Positions 35,554 through 43,121 of a DNA stretch of 45,821 bases are shown here, in pieces. This stretch comes from Treponema sp. (GTDB lineage: Bacteria; Spirochaetota; Spirochaetia; Treponematales; Treponemataceae). How positions within the stretch are numbered: the stretch's first letter is position 1; the number at the start of each line of letters is the position of its first letter. The stretch lies in contig JALCCK010000016.1 of NCBI GenBank assembly GCA_022640795.1, positions 1-45,821 of the forward strand. The letters are read 5' to 3'. A program made the position numbers and the translations under genes. The notes under the pieces are model-generated. The model ran no database searches and was not told the DNA's origin. It saw nothing but the letters and a program-made list of their open reading frames with translations.

Positions 35554-35571
35554 AAAAAGTATATACTTTTT
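35554..35571. promoter_or_regulatory. 18-bp perfect palindrome between divergent RNA-metabolism genes
   Basis: AAAAAGTATATACTTTTT lies in the 49-bp gap between the DEAD-box helicase and the methyltransferase. On the minus strand it includes TATACT (35563-35558), a likely -10 box of the helicase, paired at 17 bp with TATACA (35586-35581). A shared operator for both genes is possible. Confidence 0.5.
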
Positions 35572-35596
35572 AGCGATTTATGTATAGTATAATGAA

Positions 35597-36760
35597 ATGG
35601 ACAACAAGAACGAATATCAGGCACAACTCTTTTCGAACAGACTTGCAAAACGATACCGGCAGCTCAGAAAATGGGCGCGCAGGGAACGCATAACCTGCTA
35701 CCGGCTCTATGACAGGGACATTCCCGAGATTCCGCTTGCAGTCGATCTATACGAATTTCTTCCGTCCGATATAACGACGCCGCTTGAAGCCGCCCGGTTC
35801 ATGCAGAACGAGCGGGCACGGGAGTCTGCGAATGATCTGTCTGCGGCGGCAGAAGCGGTACAGCGACGATTTGCACGCATATATCTGTACGAACGTCCGT
35901 ACACTAAAGAAGAAGCGGACGAACGCATCTGGCTTTCACGTATGGCGCAGGTAGCGGCAAAAATACTCGGTTTACAACCGGATCATCTTATACTGAAAAT
36001 GCGGCGTCATGAAAAAGGCGGCGGGCAGTATTCCGAAAACGATGCTGCGTTTATTACGGACGACAGCGGTACTTTTTTACCAGCACCGGTACTGACAGGC
36101 GTTGTACAGGAACTCGGTCAGCTTTTTGTGGTAGATCTGACGAGCCGGATCGATACCGGTCTTTTTTTCGATCACCGTCCGCTGCGGACCAGAATACGGG
36201 AGACGGCAGGAATGAAAGCCGTCCTTAATCTGTTCTGTTATACGGGATCATTTTCCGTCTATGCGGCGCAGGGAAAAGCGGAGCTGGTTGAATCGGTGGA
36301 TCTTTCAAATACCTATCTTGCGCTTCTGAGAAAAAATCTTATTCTGAATGGTTTTACGGATGAACAAAAATACCCCTGCATCCGTATGGACGTGACGGAA
36401 TTTCTGCACCAGAAACTTTCAGAGCAACCGGCCGCCGCAGGGAACGGCAGAACAAACAGATACGATCTCATCATTCTTGATCCGCCGACGTTTAGTAATT
36501 CCAAAGCGTCCGAGCATACGCTGGACATAAATAAAGACTGGTCATCTCTTGTAAACGACTGCCTTGATCTTCTGCTGCCGGGAGGAACGCTTTATTTTTC
36601 GACAAACAGCAGACGGCTGACGTTCGATACGGAACTCGTTCACAACGTAACAAAAACAGGAAAAGCGGTCGCCGTCATTGAACAGACGGAAGAATCATTA
36701 CCTGCGGATTATCAAAATGCCCATCCCCACCGGTTGTGGCGACTGCAAACCGGCAAATAA
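35597..36760 (+). CDS. 23S rRNA methyltransferase, RlmK-like (class I SAM)
   Basis: A 387-aa protein similar to the C-terminal half of E. coli RlmKL, which makes m7G2069 in 23S rRNA. N-terminal segment: FSNRLAKRYRQLRKWARRERITCYRLYDRDIPEIPLAVD-type lead sequence. SAM domain: LNLFCYTGSFSVYAA (motif I), SVDLSNTYLALLRKNL, and DLIILDPPTFSNSK (motif IV, with Pro-Pro-Thr-Phe). RlmL-like THUMP and m2G domains are absent, so it stands alone as in organisms with split RlmK and RlmL. It begins eight bases after TATAGT, with no ribosome site. Confidence 0.85.
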   Translation: MDNKNEYQAQLFSNRLAKRYRQLRKWARRERITCYRLYDRDIPEIPLAVDLYEFLPSDITTPLEAARFMQNERARESANDLSAAAEAVQRRFARIYLYERPYTKEEADERIWLSRMAQVAAKILGLQPDHLILKMRRHEKGGGQYSENDAAFITDDSGTFLPAPVLTGVVQELGQLFVVDLTSRIDTGLFFDHRPLRTRIRETAGMKAVLNLFCYTGSFSVYAAQGKAELVESVDLSNTYLALLRKNLILNGFTDEQKYPCIRMDVTEFLHQKLSEQPAAAGNGRTNRYDLIILDPPTFSNSKASEHTLDINKDWSSLVNDCLDLLLPGGTLYFSTNSRRLTFDTELVHNVTKTGKAVAVIEQTEESLPADYQNAHPHRLWRLQTGK

Positions 36761-36788
36761 AAAAGCTGTCCGGCCGGACAGCTTTTTT
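36759..36788. terminator. Bidirectional terminator, perfect 30-bp palindrome
   Basis: Arms of 15 bp (36759-36773 with 36774-36788) begin with six A and end with six T around a GC-rich core. It terminates the methyltransferase gene (+) and rpmE (-). Confidence 0.95.
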
Positions 36789-36797
36789 CGAAAAATA

Positions 36798-37013
36798 CTA
36801 TTTTTCGTCTTCGGATTTAATACCGTAACGGCGGTTGAATCTTTCAATACGTCCTGCAGTATCGACAAGTTTCTGTTTACCAGTATAAAAAGGATGGCAG
36901 GCGGAACAAATTTCAACGTGGATATCTTTCACTGTTGAACGTGTCTCGATAACATTGCCGCATACACAGGTAATTTTAGTCAACTCGTATTTAGGATGAA
37001 TCCCTTTTTTCAT
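36798..37013 (-). CDS. rpmE: Ribosomal protein bL31, zinc-binding form
   Basis: Large-subunit protein at the subunit interface, 71 aa. Zinc-binding cysteines C16, C18, C36 and C39 ([21 protein letters not shown]) identify the zinc-containing paralogue type. Of several in-frame ATGs, the one at 37013 lies five bases after GGAGG and gives the usual MKKGIHP start. It has its own promoter at the rho stop codon and a leader with a hairpin. Confidence 0.96.
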   Translation of the reverse strand: MKKGIHPKYELTKITCVCGNVIETRSTVKDIHVEICSACHPFYTGKQKLVDTAGRIERFNRRYGIKSEDEK

Positions 37014-37045
37014 CATGACCTCCATATATTTGACAGGGTTTGCCC

Positions 37046-37080
37046 GGCAGCGCGGAAAGAAAATCAATCAAGCCGCTGCC
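37046..37080 (-). promoter_or_regulatory. Hairpin in the rpmE leader
   Basis: GGCAGCG and CGCTGCC (37080-37074 with 37052-37046 on the minus strand) form a 7-bp stem in the roughly 94-nt leader, about 23 nt before the ribosome site. bL31 leaders in other phyla are known autoregulatory elements; this one is a candidate. Confidence 0.4.
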
Positions 37081-37113
37081 ACAAAACCGACAAATTCATA
37101 TAAAAAGTAAGCT

Positions 37114-37142
37114 ATTATACACAAATTATCTCATCTAATCAA
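37114..37142 (-). promoter_or_regulatory. Promoter of rpmE, overlapping the rho stop
   Basis: Minus strand: TTGATT (37142-37137), 17-bp spacer, TATAAT (37119-37114). The -35 box contains the rho stop codon. Confidence 0.75.
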
Positions 37143-38992
37143 GAGATAGCAGCCGTTCCAGTATTCATCGAAGCAAGAAATGCGTCATTATCCTTCGTCT
37201 TCCGCATTTTGTCCAGCAGAAGTTCAAGGATTTCCGCATCATCCATGGGATTCAGTACTTTTCTGAGTACCCACAGTTTCTGCAGTTCATTTTCGGTAAG
37301 CAGCAGTTCTTCTTTTCTGGTTCCCGATTTCTTTATATTGATTGCAGGGAACAGTCTTCGTTCGGCAAGTTTCCGGTCAAGATCAATCTCGCTGTTACCG
37401 GTTCCCTTGAATTCCTCAAAAATAACCTCATCCATGCGGCTTCCGGTATCGATAAGCGCTGTTGAAATAATGGTAAGACTGCCGCCCTCTTCAACATTAC
37501 GGGCAGCTCCGAAAAAGCGTTTCGGTTTATGCAGGGCATTGCTGTCAACACCACCGGACAGAACCTTACCGGATGTCGGTACCGTCTGGTTATACGCCCG
37601 TGCAAGTCTGGTTATGGAATCCAGGAATATAACGACATCCCGTTTATGTTCAACCAGCCGTTTTGCCTTTTCCAGAACCATTTCCGCGACCTGTACATGT
37701 CTGGTAGCCTGTTCGTCAAACGTAGAAGAAATAACTTCTGCCTTTATCGAACGTTCCATCTCGGTTACTTCTTCAGGCCGTTCATCTATGAGAAGAACAA
37801 TCAGATACACTTCCGGATGATTTGTGGTAATTGCGTTCGCAATCTTCTGCATAAGAATTGTTTTACCGGCTTTAGGTGGTGCAACTATAAGCAGCCGCTG
37901 ACCTTTTCCTATCGGTGAAAAAAGATCCAGTATTCTTGTAGAAACTTCTTTCGACGTTGTTTCAAGATGTAATTTTTCATCAGGATAAAGCGGAGTCAGA
38001 TTTTCGAACGGTATACGGGTCTGAGCTATCCGCGGTTCTTCAAAATTTACCGATTCTATTCGCAGCAGTGCAAAAAAGCGTTCTCCTTCCTTCGGAGAAC
38101 GGGTCTGTCCGTAAACGGTATCTCCCGTTTTAAGGTTGAATAATCTGATCTGACTGGGAGAAATATAAATATCGTCAGGACCGGGAAGATAACTGTTTTG
38201 GGGAGAACGAAGAAAACCGTAGCCATCGGGAAGTATTTCAAGAGCACCGGAAGCAAAAATAATACCGCCGTGTTCCGTATGGGCTTTCAGTATTACGAAA
38301 ATAAGCTCCTGTTTTTTCATCGGTGCCAAATCGTCGTTTTCGAAACCGTACTGCAGCGCCAGTGTCCGCAGTTCATGCATACCCATTTTTGTCAGCTCAT
38401 TGATCTCAAGACGGGGTTTCGATTCATAATCCTTGTCGGTTTCGGCCGTTTCCCTTTCGGCCGGCTGCTCATACGGCTGACCGGTCCGCTCGAAATTACC
38501 GTTTTTGGGATACCGTCGTCCGTTTCGTTCATACTTATTGTTGTTCCAGCGATTAGGTTTGTCCGCTCTCTGATTATGTACTCTATGATTGGTTTTCTTT
38601 TCGGAGGGGGCTGCTGCAGGAATCTCAGCGGCAGCATCGGCAGGTTGACTATCAGGTTCTTCAGGCGTTTTAGCAACATCGGCAGGAGCCGGTGCCTTGT
38701 CTGTTTTTTTTATGACTGCCCGGCGTTTTCGAGGCCGTACCATCACTTTTGTAACCGTTTTTGTTGTTTCTTCCGGTTGTTCTTCGGATTCTCCAGTCTG
38801 CACTTCACTGTTCGTTGCTGCGGAAGTTTCGTCATCAAACAAATCCTTCTCCGCACTTTCAGGAACCTGGTCCTGAACTTCGTCATTTGTTGAAGGCTGC
38901 ACATCCAAGTCAAGCTGAGACTGGTACTCATTCTCTGTTTGTGCCTGCTCTTCAGACGTGTCTACAAATCGACGTCTTTGAAAAGATGCCAT
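37139..38992 (-). CDS. rho: Transcription termination factor Rho with long N-terminal disordered extension
   Basis: Hexameric RNA-dependent ATPase that terminates transcription. The 617-aa protein has the conserved Rho body from about residue 195: N-terminal helix bundle ([17 protein letters not shown]), cold-shock RNA-binding domain ([16 protein letters not shown]), Walker A APPKAGKT (371-378), Walker [12 protein letters not shown]-loop ([12 protein letters not shown]) and R-loop. The first 190 residues are low-complexity: acidic (about 15-75), a KR-rich patch (86-97), Ala/Pro (100-130), then Asn/Arg/Tyr-rich (135-180). Such inserts occur in some Rho proteins and can add RNA contacts or drive condensation. 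GGAGA precedes the ATG. It has its own promoter. Confidence 0.96.
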   Translation of the reverse strand: MASFQRRRFVDTSEEQAQTENEYQSQLDLDVQPSTNDEVQDQVPESAEKDLFDDETSAATNSEVQTGESEEQPEETTKTVTKVMVRPRKRRAVIKKTDKAPAPADVAKTPEEPDSQPADAAAEIPAAAPSEKKTNHRVHNQRADKPNRWNNNKYERNGRRYPKNGNFERTGQPYEQPAERETAETDKDYESKPRLEINELTKMGMHELRTLALQYGFENDDLAPMKKQELIFVILKAHTEHGGIIFASGALEILPDGYGFLRSPQNSYLPGPDDIYISPSQIRLFNLKTGDTVYGQTRSPKEGERFFALLRIESVNFEEPRIAQTRIPFENLTPLYPDEKLHLETTSKEVSTRILDLFSPIGKGQRLLIVAPPKAGKTILMQKIANAITTNHPEVYLIVLLIDERPEEVTEMERSIKAEVISSTFDEQATRHVQVAEMVLEKAKRLVEHKRDVVIFLDSITRLARAYNQTVPTSGKVLSGGVDSNALHKPKRFFGAARNVEEGGSLTIISTALIDTGSRMDEVIFEEFKGTGNSEIDLDRKLAERRLFPAINIKKSGTRKEELLLTENELQKLWVLRKVLNPMDDAEILELLLDKMRKTKDNDAFLASMNTGTAAIS

Positions 38993-39106
38993 TACAATTC
39001 TCCATGTGAATTAAAAAAAATTAGTTATATGTATAAAAAGGAATAAATGCAAGAATAAAAACTCTTTTAATAAAAAAGAAAAAACATTTCTTCTAGGATT
39101 TTAACT

Positions 39107-39136
39107 ATTATAAACTCAATTCCGGCTTTCTGTCAA
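39107..39136 (-). promoter_or_regulatory. Promoter of rho
   Basis: Minus strand: TTGACA (39136-39131), 18-bp spacer, TATAAT (39112-39107). Two bases separate the bactofilin stop codon from the -35 box. The leader is about 105 nt, A/T-rich and U-rich, which could suit autoregulation by Rho; that is inference. Confidence 0.75.
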
Positions 39137-39137
39137 C

Positions 39138-39554
39138 TCATCGGGCAACATCAGATTTTACGATAAGCGCTTTTTTAAATTCAGCAGACGCCAGTGAAAA
39201 CAAATCTTCCTGCGGTTCCTGATCGAGCATCGTCACGGAACCCTCAAAATCGACATTTTCCGCAATTCTGAGACGTGCTGTTTTGACGTCGCCTTTTACC
39301 GTACTGCCGTTGCACATTTCCAGATGTTCGGAAGCTTCAATATTCCCGGTCACCGAACCGGAAACAATAATCGACTGAGCGGACATTATGTCAACCATAC
39401 ATACGGCGTCTTTCGCTATTTCAAGATTACCTTTTGCATGTATGGTACCACTGAATTTTCCGGTAATTATTAAATTATCACTGAATTCAAGCACTCCGTC
39501 AAATTCGGTTTCGCGACCGAATACCGTTAAATTTTTCTTATCACTTTCCATCAT
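39138..39554 (-). CDS. Bactofilin
   Basis: Polymer-forming cytoskeletal protein that shapes the cell or anchors envelope enzymes. The protein is about 138 aa with the beta-helical DUF583 core: FDGVLEFSDNLIITGKFSGTIHAKGNLEI, IIVSGSVTGNIEASEHLEMCNGSTVKGDV and LRIAENVDFEGSVTML, short flanks and no membrane segment. ATGs at 39566, 39554 and 39551 are in frame; 39566 touches GGAAGG with no gap, so I take 39554, but the exact start is open. It overlaps the lnt stop by about 14 bp. Confidence 0.9.
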   Translation of the reverse strand: MMESDKKNLTVFGRETEFDGVLEFSDNLIITGKFSGTIHAKGNLEIAKDAVCMVDIMSAQSIIVSGSVTGNIEASEHLEMCNGSTVKGDVKTARLRIAENVDFEGSVTMLDQEPQEDLFSLASAEFKKALIVKSDVAR

Positions 39555-41205
39555 TTCGGTTTCCATCCTTCCGCAATTTTTTCACACCGAAGTGTTTTCT
39601 GAAAATCTGCAGAATAATTCCAACAAATAAAAGTATTCCGGCAAAAGCTGCAAAAATCTTTCCAAGCAGGTCTCCGAATCTTGCGTAGAGTGTCGGCCTT
39701 ACCTGCTGAGAGATAACCGGAACGGTACCGGTTATATATGTCTTTTCAAACGACGGCGCCATAACAGTTACCTTCCCGTTCGGATTCACTATGCAGGTTT
39801 GACCGGAAGCAGTACTTCTGACGGCGGGAATTCTGTTTTCAACAGAACGGAAAACGGCCATCGATAAATGCTGATTCTGGCATGCCTGACTTTTAGACCA
39901 TGCATCGTTCGACATGTTCAGCAGAGCCCTGGCTCCGTTGTTGAACATGCCTCTGCCGATATCGCCGAAGGTATCTTCAAAACAGATCGGAGTTGAAAAA
40001 TGCAGTCCCCCCGCATCAAAAACAGTCAGTTCTGTACCCGGGGTCCACATATGCGTATCACCGTTAAGCAGGGCTTCATACAGTCCGGGGAACCATTTTC
40101 CATATGGGAAATATTCGGTAAACGGAACAAGATGATTTTTCCGGTAAATTTCAGGATCCGGCGGAATAACATTTTTGCCGGGAACAAATACAAGCGCTGC
40201 ATTATAATCGTCCGTATATCTGCCGCCACGGTCAACTGCATGATCGTTTCCAACGACAAATACGCATTTTTTACTATTGATAAATTCCAGCAAATTTTTA
40301 ATGAGATCAAAACGGTCCCGGTCACCGCGCATGTCGTAATTCAGCATTACCGGCGGAACGACAGAAGTCTCCGGCCACAGGACAATGGAAATATCTGGAT
40401 CTGCGGCAAGCGCCTTGTCCGTCAAATTCATAAGGGTCGTAATATCGTTCTTATATGCAGGAAGTCCGCCTTTCCACGGGTCCGTATTCTGCTGCATAGC
40501 CGCAACTTTAACACGGGGATATGCGGAATACTCTTTCGGACTGACGAATCCGTACACTACGGCAAAAACAAAAAAAACACCCCAGATTACAAGACTGAAG
40601 AGATGCTTTCTGGCAGCCCGTAGAGCGGCTGTTCTGAATAAAACGGAACCGGTATTCACTGCTTCAAAAAGACTGTTCGAAAACCACGCTGAAAGAAACG
40701 TAATCAGCGCGGAAAGCCCCCACACGCCGGCTATATCCGCACATTGCAAAAATACCGGATTTCTCCATTGTGAATAAGCCGTTACGCCGTAACTGAATCC
40801 GCCGAAACCTTTTGTTTTCAGATATTCGTATCCGCACCAGACAACCCATTGAACAATCCAGCCGTAAACTGGAAAAAAGACAGCTGCCGCCTTGAGCAGA
40901 AGAAACGTGACCATAAGAATAACGCCGTATTCCAGAAGAATGGCGATACTGCCGGCAGGACTGAAAATAACAAGCCAGGAAACAAACAGCGCATACGAAA
41001 TCATTCCATAGACAAAGCCGTACAGCCATACGGTTTTAAAGGAAGCACGCCGGACTAGTATAAAAACAGGAATATAAGCGAACCAGGCGAGAAACGACAG
41101 TCCGTTCGCAAAAAGAAATCCCGGATGGGATAAGGCAAACACCAGAGAACCGCACAAGAGCAGTGCCAGATTGATCAGAAAATTTTTACGGGTACTAAGC
41201 GACAT
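39541..41205 (-). CDS. lnt: Apolipoprotein N-acyltransferase
   Basis: Adds the third acyl chain to lipoproteins at the inner membrane. The 554-aa protein has six or more N-terminal transmembrane segments (to about 220), a periplasmic nitrilase domain (about 230-510) and a final transmembrane segment. The catalytic triad is visible: Glu279 in VLWPETS, Lys356 in YRKNHLVPF and Cys408 in PICFED. It starts five bases after the HU stop. Treponemes make many lipoproteins, so triacylation is expected. Confidence 0.95.
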   Translation of the reverse strand: MSLSTRKNFLINLALLLCGSLVFALSHPGFLFANGLSFLAWFAYIPVFILVRRASFKTVWLYGFVYGMISYALFVSWLVIFSPAGSIAILLEYGVILMVTFLLLKAAAVFFPVYGWIVQWVVWCGYEYLKTKGFGGFSYGVTAYSQWRNPVFLQCADIAGVWGLSALITFLSAWFSNSLFEAVNTGSVLFRTAALRAARKHLFSLVIWGVFFVFAVVYGFVSPKEYSAYPRVKVAAMQQNTDPWKGGLPAYKNDITTLMNLTDKALAADPDISIVLWPETSVVPPVMLNYDMRGDRDRFDLIKNLLEFINSKKCVFVVGNDHAVDRGGRYTDDYNAALVFVPGKNVIPPDPEIYRKNHLVPFTEYFPYGKWFPGLYEALLNGDTHMWTPGTELTVFDAGGLHFSTPICFEDTFGDIGRGMFNNGARALLNMSNDAWSKSQACQNQHLSMAVFRSVENRIPAVRSTASGQTCIVNPNGKVTVMAPSFEKTYITGTVPVISQQVRPTLYARFGDLLGKIFAAFAGILLFVGIILQIFRKHFGVKKLRKDGNRNDGK

Positions 41206-41210
41206 GGGAC

Positions 41211-41525
41211 CTAGGTATCCTGCTCAACAGGAAGCTCCCACAATGCTTTCTTAAGCTCCTGACCGGAACGAAACGCCGCCACATAATGGGGAGCGACAGA
41301 AAGCTGTTCGCCTGTCTTTGGATTACGGGCACGGGAGCGGCCTTTTCTCAGCCGCGGTTCAAAAGTACCAAAACCCCGCAGTTCTATCGTAGAACCGTCT
41401 TTTAATGATTTTTTCAATTCAAGCAGCAGATTCTCAACAATGTCCTGAACTACACGTTTTTCACAGTTTGTATTCTGGTATACGGATTCTACTAAATCAT
41501 ACTTTGTGACTTTTTTTGAAGACAT
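41211..41525 (-). CDS. hup: HU-family DNA-binding protein
   Basis: Histone-like nucleoid protein of 104 aa. It has the N-terminal dimer helices (VTKYDLVESVYQNTNCEK), the ELRGFGTFEPR signature and the beta-arm region RKGRSRARNPKTGEQL. A GTG six bases upstream is in frame, but GAGG is five bases from the ATG at 41525, which I use. It lies between rpsT and lnt, about 100 bp after rpsT, with alternative hairpins in the gap. Confidence 0.93.
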   Translation of the reverse strand: MSSKKVTKYDLVESVYQNTNCEKRVVQDIVENLLLELKKSLKDGSTIELRGFGTFEPRLRKGRSRARNPKTGEQLSVAPHYVAAFRSGQELKKALWELPVEQDT

Positions 41526-41558
41526 ATCCACCTCAACAAAATGTAAGATTTCATGATC

Positions 41559-41601
41559 CAGGATGCTGCAAAAAATTTACAACATCCTGATGTTCATGAT
41601 C
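41559..41601 (-). promoter_or_regulatory. Mutually exclusive hairpins between rpsT and hup
   Basis: Minus strand: AACATC and GATGTT (about 41594-41581) can form a short hairpin before a six-T stretch. The overlapping arms at 41589-41580 and 41568-41559 form a 10-bp stem with one G-U pair that includes the same segment. TTCATGATC occurs twice (41550-41558 and 41593-41601). The layout resembles an attenuator. Confidence 0.35.
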
Positions 41602-41623
41602 GTGTAGTCTGCTGTCTGTAAAA

Positions 41624-41905
41624 TCAGTTTGCAGCAGAAGAGAATGTAACATTGTACAGTCTCATCATTCTTGACTTCTTGCGTGACACCGCATTGCGTG
41701 TCAGAACACCTTTTCCGCGTGCTGTATCGAGCTTTTTAACCAGCTCCTTCAACGCAGATCCGGCAAGACTCTGATCTTTCTTCTGAACTGCAGCAGTAAA
41801 ACTCTTTACCGCCGTACGGCATTCGCTTTTGATTGCCTTATTGTGCAGACGACGAGCTTCGCTCTGTTTTAATGCTTTTTCAGCAGATGATTTTTTTACT
41901 GACAA
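41624..41905 (-). CDS. rpsT: Ribosomal protein bS20
   Basis: Primary 16S rRNA-binding protein of 93 aa, nearly all helical and basic: SSAEKALKQSEARRLHNKAIKSE, then TRNAVSRKKSRMMRLYN at the C-terminus. The start is TTG at 41905, seven bases after GGGGG. E. coli rpsT also uses UUG, linked to translational autocontrol, so the choice may be functional. It heads the rpsT-hup-lnt-bactofilin run. Confidence 0.93.
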   Translation of the reverse strand: MSVKKSSAEKALKQSEARRLHNKAIKSECRTAVKSFTAAVQKKDQSLAGSALKELVKKLDTARGKGVLTRNAVSRKKSRMMRLYNVTFSSAAN

Positions 41906-41935
41906 AGGAGAACCCCCAAAATAAAACTAGAGGTT

Positions 41936-41964
41936 ATTTTACCAAAGCCCTATGTATTAGTCAA
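41936..41964 (-). promoter_or_regulatory. Promoter of the rpsT operon
   Basis: Minus strand: TTGACT (41964-41959), 17-bp spacer, TAAAAT (41941-41936), 30 bp before the TTG start. Confidence 0.75.
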
Positions 41965-42035
41965 GTGTTATAAAATACGTAATCTCTTTTTCTATATTAT
42001 TTTAGCCAATTTGCAAATGTTTTACGCAGTTATTG

Positions 42036-42064
42036 TTGACAGCAGCCGCCAATCTGTGTAATAT
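42036..42064 (+). promoter_or_regulatory. Promoter of the zinc-ribbon gene
   Basis: A perfect TTGACA (42036-42041), 17-bp spacer, TAATAT (42059-42064), 32 bp before the ATG. Confidence 0.75.
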
Positions 42065-42096
42065 GTAAAAATTAGAAATCGCTTTGGAGGTTAGAC

Positions 42097-42270
42097 ATGG
42101 CAGGAGCCAGTAAAAACTCTCGTACTGTCGTTGCAACACAGAAATTCTTTTGCCCTGATTGTGGGGGTGAAATAGTTATGAAGACTTTGTTTGAAAACGG
42201 GAGACTCAAAAACGTTGCCCAATGCACAAAATGCAAACGCACTGAAAGACGTCCCAAAGACTTCAAATAA
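42097..42270 (+). CDS. 57-aa zinc-ribbon protein of unknown function
   Basis: A small basic protein with two CxxC knuckles: C19-P-D-C22 and C43-T-K-C46, 20 residues apart, typical of a treble-clef or zinc-ribbon fold. The N-terminus is Ser/Thr/Asn-rich and the C-terminus basic (RTERRPKDFK). A strong GGAGG ribosome site six bases upstream, a consensus promoter and a clean terminator show it is a real, well-expressed monocistronic gene. Its place beside ribosomal genes suggests a ribosome- or RNA-associated role. It does not read as bL33 or bL36: the motif order and spacing differ. Function unknown. Confidence 0.85.
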   Translation: MAGASKNSRTVVATQKFFCPDCGGEIVMKTLFENGRLKNVAQCTKCKRTERRPKDFK

Positions 42271-42296
42271 TAGATATCTCTATAACAGCGACATAC

Positions 42297-42328
42297 AACC
42301 TGTACAGCTAATCTGTACAGGTTTTTTT
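42297..42328. terminator. Terminator of the zinc-ribbon gene
   Basis: A perfect 11-bp stem (42297-42307 with 42313-42323), 5-nt loop, and a seven-T run (42322-42328). It also lies at the end of plsC on the other strand. Confidence 0.93.
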
Positions 42329-43079
42329 ATTTGGAACCGGCTCTCCATTCTTCAAGCTGCTGTTGTATAAGATCATGAGCTTCATTCAAAACAGCCATCT
42401 GGGCAGCCTTACCGTCGGGGGCCGGAAAAATCTTCAGCACTTTTATATAGTAAGTACCGTTTTTCATCCGTGTCATTATTTTACCAAGATTATTGATGCG
42501 GTAACCGCCGTCAAGTGCACAGACGGCAACAGGAAGATGTACCGTCTCTGAAAGTCTGCGGAAACCGGCTGCATAGAATTTTCCCAGGCTGCCGTCTTTA
42601 CTCCGGGTTCCTTCGGGGAAGAGTACGGGTATCTCGTTTTTGGCGAGAACACGTCTGCCGAATTCCTCAATAATCTTCATGGCAGCGGAAGCACTGCCCC
42701 TGCGGGGAATCATACAGTGCTGATGAGCACGCAACATTTCCGAAACAACCGGCACATGACGCGATAGTTCATCTTTGGCAACAAACCGCAGATCAACATT
42801 CCTCATAAAATTCATATAGGCAGGAATATCCAGCAGACTCTGATGGTTTGAAAGAAGCAGGAACTGCGGCGGCAGCAGCTTTTTACTCGCTCTGTCCCCC
42901 CTGAAATCGAAATGTTTGTACGTTTTCATTATCGAAAAAACACGGGGGGCACAAACCTTCACAATGTAGTCGGAAACTTTACTACTGAGTTTTAAAGAAA
43001 TCGGATAAGCAATTATATTAAGCAATGCCGGCCACGAAAGCGTGACAAAAAAACAGGAAACAGTAATAAAGTTTATCAT
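42327..43079 (-). CDS. plsC: 1-acyl-sn-glycerol-3-phosphate acyltransferase
   Basis: Makes phosphatidic acid from lysophosphatidic acid and an acyl donor at the inner membrane. The 250-aa protein has an N-terminal hydrophobic segment (about 3-26), the NHQSLLD acyltransferase motif (78-84) and FPEGTRS (154-160). A basic insert (about 58-71) precedes the catalytic domain. The ATG at 43079 lies six bases after a TACAAT that is paired with TTGACA at 17 bp, so the mRNA is probably leaderless; the AGGA abutting the ATG is too close to be a ribosome site. Confidence 0.92.
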   Translation of the reverse strand: MINFITVSCFFVTLSWPALLNIIAYPISLKLSSKVSDYIVKVCAPRVFSIMKTYKHFDFRGDRASKKLLPPQFLLLSNHQSLLDIPAYMNFMRNVDLRFVAKDELSRHVPVVSEMLRAHQHCMIPRRGSASAAMKIIEEFGRRVLAKNEIPVLFPEGTRSKDGSLGKFYAAGFRRLSETVHLPVAVCALDGGYRINNLGKIMTRMKNGTYYIKVLKIFPAPDGKAAQMAVLNEAHDLIQQQLEEWRAGSK

Positions 43080-43085
43080 TCCTGA

Positions 43086-43114
43086 ATTGTATCGGCAAAT
43101 GTTGTTCCTGTCAA
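43086..43114 (-). promoter_or_regulatory. Consensus promoter of plsC with leaderless geometry
   Basis: Minus strand: TTGACA (43114-43109), 17-bp spacer, TACAAT (43091-43086), then six bases to the A of ATG. An 8-bp inverted repeat (43082-43089 with 43112-43119) overlaps both promoter boxes. Confidence 0.8.
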
Positions 43115-43121
43115 TTCAGTC

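Noticed and set aside
42097..42270. Identity of the zinc-ribbon protein as bL33
   Set aside because: bL33 has its first CxxC near residue 13-16 followed by a different basic core; order and surrounding residues do not match.
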